From positions 34,734,821-34,798,820 of the forward strand of contig CM069590.1 of the NCBI GenBank assembly GCA_035771175.1: DNA of 64,000 nucleotides, written 5' to 3'. Shown here piece after piece: positions 55,729 through 64,000 of the stretch. Position 1 is the stretch's first letter; the number at the start of each line of letters is the position of its first letter. Under the pieces are notes generated by a model, which was not told where the DNA came from, searched no databases, and saw only the letters and a list, made by a program, of their open reading frames with translations. The position numbers were made by a program, and so were the translations under genes. Origin of the DNA: Paratinospora sagittata. Its lineage: Eukaryota; Streptophyta; Magnoliopsida; Ranunculales; Menispermaceae.

Positions 55729-57414
55729 TGTAACACCCCATACATTCGAGTCAAACATAATCGTTGACGTATCCATATTGTAAGATGTATTTATATGTGT
55801 ATACATGTAAAATGGTCTTGATTAGTGTATTTGTGCGTATTTGCCTTAAAATAGCATAATTGAGTGAATTATAAGTTTTTGGTACCATTGCATGTTAGTG
55901 GTATCATGAGAAACCCTTAGAAAGTAAAAACTTGGATTTTGAATGCAAGGAGCGCGCTCCTTAGGGAGAGAAGCGCAATCCTGTGACCAAAACAGAGAAG
56001 AGGTTTTCAGGATGTTCAGAGAAGCACGCTCCCCAGGGGGGAGAAACACGCTTCTCATGTGTGCAGAGTGAAAAAAATAAGTTTCTGGGCAAGGAGAAGT
56101 GCGCTCCTTACCCAGAGAGGCGCGCATCTCACTGTCTGCATGTTTTTTTAAAACACGGTCGGTGAGTCGGTTCCGCGATTTAAGTGGAAATTACTCGAAC
56201 ATTTCAGCACATTTGAGTTGTTAGAAGATGAGAAGAAACATAGGAATGAAAGGCGAAGGAAATGGAAGGCTAGGTAGCTCGAATCTTAGGTAATTTCTTG
56301 ATCTTTTGAGCTCAAAATCCCAGATTTGAGTTCCTCATGTTGAGTTGTTCAACATAATTGCTTTTTACTGATTTTCAATGGTTGGATTAGGTGATTGAAA
56401 ACGTGGGTTTGGTGCTGGATTTTGGTAATTTTGGAGAGCAATTGAATGGTAAGTGTTTGCTTATTGATTAGCAAGTGATTTTGGTTTGAATTGAGTGTTG
56501 AATGAGGTATTTTAACGGTGAATTGGTTCCACCCCAGCTGTTAAACCAGCTAAGGGTTTGGAGCTCCTGTATTGGTGTTTTTGGTGAGTATAGTTGTGTT
56601 TAGTTGGGTGATGATAATCTAGAACATTTGAATCTATATAATTGAGACTGTTTTTGAATGAAAAATGTTGCAGAGATTGAACTTTGAACTTGAGTATTTG
56701 TGACATTGGGAAGTTGTTCAAGGGTGAAGAATTTGTGCTGGACATTGTTGACTTGTGCTGGACATTGTTGACTTGTGCAAGTGAATTAGAGCAATGACAC
56801 TGGCTGATAGGCAATTGAATTAGTATAGTAACAAATCACAATGAGTATTGCTCCATTTCTTGGTTATTTTGGATGGCATTGTAGCTATAAACTGTTTTAA
56901 TGACAAACATGTATGAATAATATTGTACATGATCTGCATTGTTTGAATTCATGAAAAATATTTAAAAAATGAAGCATGCCTAACATGTAAAAACATGTTA
57001 GAACATGAGTCATTCCAAGAATAAGTCCGACATGAGTAATATCAAGTAGCATTGTAGTATTGAGAGAAGCTCATGGGCTTAGTGGCTGCCTTGGAATTGA
57101 TTGTGATGAAATTGAGTATGAGAAGACAGTTTGGCTACCCTTGTTTGGGCCGAACAAGGGGTGAGTCCCGCTCTATACCTAGAAGGAGGGAGATGGATAT
57201 GACTTTCAATGGGAAAGTGAAAATGGTTTGAAAAATCTTGCATGGAAACTTCAAGCTATGTTGTGCATATATGTATTGTTATTCTTTGCACTTGAATCTT
57301 TAAATGTATTTAATTTTGATTTCACCAACATGTTTATTAAATGCATATGAATGCCATATAATGGAAATTACTCACTGAGCTTATTGTAGCTCATCCCATT
57401 TCCTCCAATATTTT
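55729..57414 (+). mobile_element. Tekay 3' LTR, 5' 1.7 kb
   Basis: Starts TGTAACACCCCATACATTCG. It carries a GC palindrome array (55945-56130) and gggccgaacaaggggtgagt near 57150. The last 170 bp match the start of the 24471 remnant, ending in ctcactgagcttattgtagc...tcctccaatattttaga. The rest (matching 24655-25147) is missing; a different element begins. Confidence 0.85.
55945..56130 (+). repeat. GC palindromes in the Tekay LTR
   Basis: aaggagcgcgctcctt is a perfect 16-bp palindrome at about 55948; gagaagcacgctcccc, gagaaacacgcttctc, aggagaagtgcgctcctta and gagaggcgcgcatctca follow. Confidence 0.85.
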
Positions 57415-57416
57415 AG
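57370..57416 (+). promoter_or_regulatory. Conserved LTR stem-loop (Tekay 3' LTR)
   Basis: ctcactgagcttattgtagc+tcatccc with TGAGC...GCTCA, then tttcctccaatattttag. This is the counterpart of 24602-24650. Confidence 0.5.
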
Positions 57417-57816
57417 ATAAATTGGTGCAACTTACGTCCAAATTTTCCTTAATGAGCTCGATACAAAACGTAAGGCCGGTTTGATACTTGATTTTCATTA
57501 ACCTAATATACTAAGCTTGGGTGCATGCGTAAGTGGTGGTTAACCTGATTCAGGGCCAGGTGTGGTGATGAAATCCACCTCTGATCTTAATTGGGGACGT
57601 GCCCTTTTACTTGTATTTTATGAAAAATTTGATCGCAATCAAAATCTTATCAAACAAGCATGCAATGCAAACCCCTAATTAATGCAATTTTTAACCCTAA
57701 AGTATGTTTCTCTATGAGCAACAATACGAAACCCTAACTGGAAGCTTTTGATCGTGAAAGACACTAATTAAAGAAAATTAAACTCAAGATCAATAAAAAG
57801 TGATATTTGGCACCAA

Positions 57817-57834
57817 TCCCCGACAACGACGCCA
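57817..57834 (-). other. Primer binding site, tRNA-Asp type, antisense
   Basis: Minus strand TGGCGTCGTTGTCGGGGA; compared with 16907-16924 it has T for C in two CG/CC positions. Confidence 0.8.
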
Positions 57835-58056
57835 AAAACTTGTTGAGAAAAAAAATATACTTGCAAGCGTACAAGGTAATTGTAGCACTTAACAAGGTCA
57901 AACCCATAGGGATTGGTATCATATTTTTTGAAACACTAACCTTGAAATTTAATTAGATTAAAATAGATTAATCTAAGTCAAAAGAAATTAAAAGTTAATT
58001 ATTTTAAAACATAAAATTAAATAATGCATCAATAAAAAAAACTAAATATGAACATA

Positions 58057-58057
58057 C

Positions 58058-58150
<93 letters not shown>
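58057..58150. repeat. (AAT)n microsatellite, about 30 copies
   Basis: An uninterrupted taa/ata run inside the antisense LTR. Its reverse strand gives a poly-Ile ORF with no meaning. Confidence 0.95.
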
Positions 58151-59422
58151 GAATTGAGGACGAGGTATGCAGATAAAAAAAATAAATAGAAAGCAAGTAA
58201 TAAAATGGAGAACAAAAATTGAAAGATAAAAACTAAAAAAACAAGAAAGAACTTTACTAAGAAATAATAAAACTTACAACCTAAAAGCACCAAAGATCGG
58301 AGATTGTCACTATCTCCCCTCCTTGATCTTTAAAGCAGTAAAACATAAATATAAACTAACCTAAACACCAAAGAAAAGGAAAAATAAGAGAGATATAAAG
58401 GTAGATGCCTAGGGGCCTATTTATAGGCTTTTCAACCAAAAAAATGCAAGTTTAAGCCAACTTCTATTAGGGTTAATATAGAAAAATGGGATTTGATATC
58501 TATGATTTGATTAAATCTTCCAACTCTTCAAGTTTATCTATTCTTCACTCCTTTGGGCTTCTTTAATCTTCTGACAAGTCCTCCAAATAATTTTGGGCCA
58601 AAGCTTCGTCACTCCCCTGATAACTAGGTGAATACATAAACAATCCGGAACTAGGCCAAACAAACTCAGAATGAAGTGATCTTGTGCTTGTTGGAAAGGT
58701 TTCTTCAAGATCTTTCTATTGGTATATGACGTGAATAGTGAAAATTTTGAGAAGAACCCTTTTGCAACAATTATGATCTATTGTATCTCGGTCAGAGTAA
58801 ATTTGTAAAGCCTCAGTTCAATTGAGCAACCTGAACATCTCCAACCTATGGAAACCTTAAAATAAGACTAAAAACACTAAAAAAAAAAACTATTAGAACC
58901 ATAAAAATGAGTTTGAGACCTTTGTTATCAAGTTTCACAATTTTACGTGGGCCCGACTAGCCAGAAACCCTAACCGAAGGAAAAATTGCTTTAAAAACTC
59001 TAATTTTATTAAGTTGACCTAAATAGAAGTGCATAAAGTACTAAAATAAATGTGAATATCCTAGAAACATTTATAAAACCTATTCTAACATGAAATTGAA
59101 CCTAAAATACACTAGGATACAATTTAGCTTAAACAACTCTCTACCTAAATTGACATTATAATGAACTTCTGACTTAACCTTACTAGCCTATTTAATTTCT
59201 ATTTATTTGAACTTATTTTTAAAACCTAACTTTTGATTTTTAATAACGTATTTAGAAACTTTATTTTATTTATTTAATTTTCCTATAAGTTTTAATTCTA
59301 ATTTATTAACGGCATGACTAAAAATACCTAAAATGACCTAAAAATTATATAAACTCTATTTTCTCATATTTCTTATTTTTCTTAACTATTTCTAACATTT
59401 TCCTAATTTTTCTAACCTAAAA

Positions 59423-60294
59423 TGGTAGCTCGGATAAGTGTCCAAAAAGGGGGGATAAATTGGATAAATTTGCAGGTTACACCTTTCAAAATTAAATAAT
59501 AACAGAAATAAAGTGCAACGGAAATAAATTACAAACACTGTAGATGTGGTTCAACCTTGCCTACATCCACTACCTAATCTCTCTTATTAGGATTTATCAA
59601 AATCCACTATTAATACCTTTTCACAGGTGAGTATCAAACATTTACACTTTTCTCAGCTTCACGGGTGTGAGAATTACCTTTTTAGATGAGTTTAAACAAG
59701 CTCCTACTCAGTTACTCACCGCCACTTTAAAAACCAACTTCAGTATAATGAAATTGATCCTCTTACTAAGAATCAATTGAAAAAAATACTTATAGAGCGT
59801 AATGAACTTCATTAAGACATATTCAACAAATTGATAAAAATCGTGCTCAGCTGAAGAGTGAAGTTGCCCTTAGCTTCCGTTGGATTTCTTGAAAAGGTTG
59901 AGAGTGATGAACGAGAAATCAAGGTAACTTGTAAAGATCAGAGAATATTAAAAGTGTTTTTGATCTTTTTCAAAGAAGAAAAATCGACTAAATTTCAAAG
60001 AGTTTTGGAGCAATAAATTTTTCTTATTATATCAAACAACGACTCTTATGTTGCATATGTAGATATGTGTTTGGGATTTCAATCTCCCAATAACCCTAAT
60101 CACTTTGTTTGAAATTCAAATACAACGGATAAGTTCTTTCACCAAAATGGAGTTAACAAAGACGTTGAAAAATCTCTATCAAAAAGAGTTTACACAAGAA
60201 TAGCAATGCATCAGAAGTGTAACAGTTCGCATGTAAGAAAAAAAATAACTTTTTCTAACACATGCTCTTGAGTGTCCTATAGCTCTAGAAGTGT
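59423..60294 (-). mobile_element. Antisense SIRE-type LTR fragment
   Basis: TGGTAGCTCGGATAAGTGTCC and aaaaaggggggataaattgg match the left end of the other antisense SIRE LTRs (48423, 25635). The usual aaccttgcctacatccacta, ttttcacaggtgagtatc and cagcttcacgggtgtgagaa follow. It is cut at 60295 by the next LTR. Confidence 0.75.
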
Positions 60295-60371
60295 TGTAAT
60301 ACCCTAGGTTTGCACCCAAAAAAAAATTGAATTTCGGGCAGCCCGCCCGAAGGTTTGAGCGTTCTTTTTCC

Positions 60372-60379
60372 TATATAAG
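60372..60379 (+). promoter_or_regulatory. TATA box of the TGTAATACCC-family LTR
   Basis: cctatataaggaac lies about 15 bp after the palindromic ttcgggcagcccgcccgaag block; a C run and a (CT)n tract (60420-60443) follow in the leader. Confidence 0.6.
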
Positions 60380-61376
60380 GAACACCCCCCCCCCCCAATT
60401 CATTTTTCACACCAATCTTCTTTCTCTCTCTCTCTCTCTCTCTTGCTATCTTTGTGATTTCTCTCATCTTTTTGAGACTTTCTTTGCGGTGCATCGCAGT
60501 TTTGCTCGGGAGACAGCGCCAGTTCAAGAAGAAGATTATATCTAAAAGTAGGGAATAAAACATAGGTTTGCGTGTCTTATGACTTTTATTAAAGTTTACT
60601 TTCATTTATCATTATGTTTACTATTTATTTACACTGCATTATTGCGTATAATGTTCATACCTGTCATACTTATGTCTGTATAATTGGAGTTCATGTATTA
60701 CACTGTTACTATGTCAGATTAGTGGTCAATCTAACTCAACCAGACTTAGTCTTGTCCTCAGTAACTTTAAATAGTGAACGGGAAGCAGCGTGCTCTAGAC
60801 GATTGGTATTTAAGTGAACCTCGTGTCTCACCTCTCAACTGGAGACTAATCTGGTTGGTCTTATTTGAAAGCTATCAGCTTGTACACGTGATACTGAACA
60901 TCCTAACCTTGCACATGGTGATACTGACCTGATAAGAATCACCAGACACTGCCAAATCTTGTCTAATGTTAGTAAAGACCAAACCTGCTCATGCATTGGC
61001 ATCATACATAAGCACCACCTAAGGACGTAAGTGGTTCATGATCCACCAAATAGTTAGAAGCAATGCTCACTATTCTTGATATTTCCTTAGAGAGGGACGT
61101 ACAATGAGAACCCAGGATTTCCTGGGGATGGACATTTGTACGTGAATCTAAGGCAATGACCTTAGGGAGGGACGTACAATGAGAACCCAGGTTTACCTAA
61201 GAATGGACATTTGTACGTGAACTTAGGGCGACATACAATCATGGAACCATTACGAGATGGTGTCATGCATATATACATGTTATACTGATTATGATGCTAT
61301 GTTGTGTATATTGATATTTGATTATGAAGTTTCCTTTATTAATTGTCATATTCACGAACTATTTTACCCACTAGGC

Positions 61377-61414
61377 AATAGCTCACCCCGTTGTTATCCA
61401 ATTTTTTTCAGGAG
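61377..61414 (+). promoter_or_regulatory. Conserved LTR stem-loop plus pyrimidine tract and CAGG
   Basis: cccactaggcaatagctcac, then gttgttatccaatttttttc+agg. Nearly identical to 11313-11360. Confidence 0.5.
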
Positions 61415-61642
61415 TTTAGGGCGGACTGGGTGGAGGTTTTTTTGGCCTACATTTGGTAACCCGTGTTAATTATAGGGAGATTTTGGGAGGATGTTCCCTC
61501 AATCATATTATTCTGAAATTAATGAAATCAGATTTGTACTCAATTGTGTTCCTGCGTACTCGGTTATTGTTATAATGCATTTGTGCCTCGCCTGTGAGTA
61601 TTCTGCTGGTTTATGCACATCCGGGCAAGGTGTGACATTTAA

Positions 61643-61654
61643 TGGTATCAAAGT
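61643..61654 (+). other. PBS, degenerate tRNA-Met type
   Basis: TGGTATCAAAGT lies five bases after the LTR end; compare the standard TGGTATCAGAGC. Confidence 0.7.
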
Positions 61655-61709
61655 AAAAGGTCCACGGCCTGCCCAAGTCTACCAATTAGGAGAAGAAAAT
61701 TGATATTAG

Positions 61710-61935
61710 ATATATATTTATATATCTTTAGAACTATATATATGAAATTATATATAGTTAAGATTTGTATTAAATATATATATCTAGATAACTATATAGT
61801 TTTTATATAGTTTAGACTTATATATATATATATATATATATCGTTTTGATTTATGAAAACTATATATATATATATAGTTAAGATTTATAATATATATATA
61901 TATATATATATATGTCTATATATCTATGTATATAC

Positions 61936-61997
<62 letters not shown>
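61710..61997. repeat. (TA)n-rich microsatellite
   Basis: Tracts of ta dinucleotides, the longest about 61937-61996, fill the leader between the PBS and the gag-like ORF. Confidence 0.95.
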
Positions 61998-61998
<1 letters not shown>

Positions 61999-62149
61999 CT
62001 TGTTGCCAATGAAAAATTAGGATTCAATGATGGCATAAACATCAAGAGAAAAATAGAAAATATTGTTCAATGGACAAGGCATAAATCTTAAAAATGTTAG
62101 GAATATATTTTATGTATTTCACAAGTTTTATCTTCCTTTTAGCAAGATA

Positions 62150-62869
62150 ATGGCCTCAAGTGAAGGAACGACTTCCAGTAGTTGGGAACCAATTCCCACA
62201 AGACTTACGAAACTTTCCAAACATGAGGTTTTGACTATGAGGAGTATCGACATGAGAGATCTCCGCCTCCGTCCTATCCTTCACGATAAACTCTCAAAGC
62301 TGGGATGGTTGAATATAACAAAAGGTGAGGGTTATGTCTCTTTCAACTTGGTGAAGTCATTTTACGAATCCATGAATAGCGTAGGACTTCAAGAAGATGG
62401 GATCAGCCGTGTCTTGGAGACAATGATCAAGGGAGCAAAGATTTCCATCAGCGTCGAAACTATTTCACGACTTATGGAAATCCCAATAGGAGACAAGATC
62501 ATTGATCCACACGAACCTCAGGCGGTTGCAGAGATCACGGAATCCAAAGAACATCCTTACCGAAAAGGCGTACACCTAAATGACGTACGCCCACCTCCCA
62601 AATAATCTCCTTAAACCACCCCTTGTCAGCCTTGGGAAGTTGTAGTCGACAACATCTTGCCGGAAATGGTGACTAGAGGATCTATGACAAGAGCTCAACT
62701 TCTTGTGTTATACTGCTTAGAAAAACGAATTTTTGTCTCCCTTATCATCCAGCAAATGTTACGGGTGATCCAAAACCCTACAAAGGATGAGTTTTTCGGT
62801 TACGGAGTCTTGATAATGAGGATTCTATGGGAGGCAAACATCAGTACCTTTGATGAATCTTCGACATAG
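62150..62869 (+). pseudogene. Gag-like 'putative plant transposon protein' ORF (stops inside)
   Basis: ATG at 62150 (MASSEGTTSSSWEPIPTRLT) is preferred over 62063 because it opens a Ser/Thr-rich N-terminus just after a non-coding leader. Blocks: RDLRLRPILHDKLSKLGWLN, VSFNLVKSFYESMNSV, GAKISISVETISRLMEIP, stops at 62603 and 62612, then LPEMVTRGSMTRAQLLVLYC, RIFVSLIIQQMLRVI and FGYGVLIMRILWEANI. The order FY-N/S, I-ISRL-IP, TRGSMTRAQ-LLYCL, VS-I-QQM is that of the plant transposon protein family often found in Gypsy-like or gag-only elements. The function is not established; it is inferred to be a structural gag-like protein. Confidence 0.6.
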
Positions 62870-62925
62870 ATCACTAAAGTTGTTACAGTATCCTCCATCT
62901 CCAAGACTTTTGTCTCAAAGGGAGG

Positions 62926-63741
62926 GTGACTTACGAAGAAATATTTGGCGCGACTTCAGGGGAAAGTAACGGAAGGACTAGAAATAACAATGAAGGTTAT
63001 CAACGAAAAAGTCGGTGCAAGATTCCTATTAGGGAAGCACCAATTAATGAACCAAATCAGAACACTACAACAAACCCAGCCCCGAATGATGGTCAACCCG
63101 ATCATTTATTTTGCGAAGATCTTTTTGGCAACCTTGGTCAACCACAAACAAATCAGGATGGACGGGGAGTTCCGATAAATCCTCTTTCCTTGAACCTCCC
63201 AACCCAAGGCAATACGATGTCTCAGGGGTTTCCAACTCCTGAGGTACCTTACCAGTCGAATAAACAATTTCCTGTGAACCAACCACAACAGAATTGAACG
63301 GCACCAAACTTTGGAAGACAGGATATCCCGATGAGTCCACTATTTCAAAACTTTTCCACTCAAGCATATCCAACCATCCAAGAGGTCCCAATTAGGGAGT
63401 CATCAAATAATCAAACTAACTACCTTCCACCTATGAGTCAACCATATGGCCAAGACTTTCCACCAATGCCTATAGCCTACCCTCCACCTATGGGACTGTC
63501 AACCTACTATCCATCGATGGGACAACTAGCCAGCCAACCATCTATGGGACAACGGGCTAACCCATTTGACCAGTTAAATGTGATTGTATCTAGTCTTGCT
63601 TGGATGGAGGAGAACCATAATGTTTTGATAACATGTGTGTAAAACATAGAAGAACAGGGAACAACTACTCAACATTCTTCTGGTAGCCATTCTGTAACTA
63701 GCAGAAGGTCTAGGATGAGTAGTTGTAAGCAGGAAAATTAG
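62926..63741 (+). pseudogene. Pro/Gln-rich C-terminal ORF of the gag-like protein (one stop)
   Basis: A different frame from the preceding block. It runs MTYEEIFGATSGESNGRTRN, a long Asn/Pro/Gln-rich linker (PINEPNQNTTTNPAPNDGQ), TAA at 63295, then YLPPMSQPYGQDFPPMP, PYYPSMGQ-type repeats (PSMGQLASQPSMGQRANP) and WMEENHNVLITCV, a TAA at 63640 and a Ser/Arg-rich tail to 63741. No zinc knuckle, protease or RT is seen before the window ends. Confidence 0.5.
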
Positions 63742-64000
63742 AAAAATTACTAGCATTGTAACTATTTTCTTTTTATGAATGAAATGTTTTGTTTGAGACT
63801 ATGTTTGGTGGGCCGACTTACAACCATTTTTTTCTTTTGTATCACTAACTTTGGAGTGGTATGGGACACAACAAAATTGGAACATACTAAATAAAATGTG
63901 GAAGTAAGAAAACCCACAACCTTGTGTGAAAAGAAACATTTGGGGAAAGTTGAATTACTTACACGGTATGGGACGAGTAAACTTGGATGATACTATTAGT
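63742..64000 (+). other. Non-coding tail of the element, window end
   Basis: AT-rich sequence with no motif recognised; presumably internal region before further domains or the 3' LTR outside the window. Confidence 0.3.

Larger units (their letters stand above)
24471..57414 (+). mobile_element. Gypsy chromovirus (Tekay) element split by four insertions
   Basis: 5' LTR remnant 24471-25147, PBS 25152, gag 25301-25634 / 46119-46594 / 48010-48422, protease 50432-50817, RT-RNase H-integrase-chromodomain 52704-55670, PPT 55719 and 3' LTR 55729-57414. Inserts: 25635-46118 (TSD ggaga), 46595-48004 (agtac), 48423-50431 (tccag), 50818-52703 (ctatc). Removing each insert with one TSD copy rejoins the coding frame. 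Tekay lineage is inferred from the tRNA-Met PBS, TGTAACACCCC LTR start and C-terminal chromodomain. Both LTRs are truncated at the outer side, so the element's own TSD is lost. Confidence 0.9.
57415..59422 (-). mobile_element. Antisense Athila-like LTR with PBS and 5' leader (truncated)
   Basis: The plus strand at 57841 reads tgttgagaaaaaaaatatac, so on the minus strand the LTR ends ...tctcaaca, followed by agttt and a tRNA-Asp-type PBS (57834-57817). 57415-57816 is leader. The LTR runs to about 59422, where a SIRE LTR interrupts it, so its start is not seen. It contains an (AAT)n run. cacttgcaag/gcgtacaagg and gattggtatc are typical of Athila/Tat LTR 3' ends. No coding region is present. Confidence 0.7.
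60295..61637 (+). mobile_element. 5' LTR of the TGTAATACCC-family element (copy 2)
   Basis: Starts TGTAATACCCTAGG, ends ccgggcaaggtgtgaca and is followed after five bases by a PBS, so it is a 5' LTR. Shared blocks with 10226-11490: ttcgggcagcccgcccgaag palindromes, tttgcggtgcatcgcagttt, gtttgcgtgtcttatgactt, gagggacgtacaatgagaac repeats (61090-61215) and the stem-loop at 61377-61414. The matching 3' LTR lies beyond the window. Confidence 0.85.

Noticed and set aside
58042..58293. 83-codon antisense ORF with poly-isoleucine
   Set aside because: A translation of the (AAT)n microsatellite.

Overview
This is nuclear DNA of a flowering plant. It is AT-rich and dominated by LTR retrotransposons of typical plant lineages (Gypsy/Athila, Gypsy chromovirus/Tekay, Copia/SIRE-Maximus). 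LINE and SINE relics and MITE-like inserts are also present. The only recognisable host sequence is one exon that matches the C-terminal end of plastid 3-hydroxyacyl-ACP dehydratase (FabZ) at 4527-4778. The species cannot be named from this; nothing bacterial or organellar was seen.

Layout. 1-4526: probable FabZ intron or 5' flank holding an antisense L1 LINE relic, an RTE LINE tail, a MITE-like insert and a SINE close to the splice acceptor. 4527-4778: FabZ terminal exon. 5180-8392: antisense solo LTR of chromovirus type. 8393-10225: gene-poor spacer. 10226-11490: truncated LTR of a TGTAATACCC-type family. 11929-15405: overlapping SIRE-type LTRs, including an intact solo LTR with target-site duplication (TSD) ccaat. 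15406-24470: Athila element with degenerate gag-pol, its 3' LTR cut and fused to the next element. 24471-57414: a Tekay element whose coding region is split by four insertions, one of them a 20.5-kb nest (25635-46118) built around a SIRE LTR and a broken SIRE Copia element. 57415-59422: antisense tRNA-Asp-primed (Athila-like) LTR with PBS. 59423-60294: SIRE LTR piece. 60295 to the end: LTR, PBS and gag-like ORFs of the TGTAATACCC family, running off the window.

The nesting was read from exact 5-bp TSDs: ggaga, gttgg, cattt, agcat, agaac, aacca, agtac, tccag, ctatc, ccaat and gtttt. Removing an insert rejoins the interrupted reading frame at the Tekay gag, zinc-knuckle and protease sites and at the SIRE integrase site. 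The deepest stack is Tekay > SIRE LTR > SIRE element > SIRE LTR > SIRE LTR (five levels). Most inserts are solo LTRs, so LTR-LTR recombination has been active. All polyproteins are broken by stops and frameshifts; none looks autonomous.

Three observations stand out. (1) A 989-bp insert at 43509-44497 is made of two near-perfect palindromes, each with tRNA-like promoter boxes. As a unit it has TG...CA ends and a 5-bp TSD. (2) Unrelated LTR families each carry their own array of short GC-rich palindromes, in several cases just upstream of the TATA box. (3) A small stem-loop followed by a pyrimidine tract and CAGG-like end recurs near the 3' end of several Gypsy LTR families.
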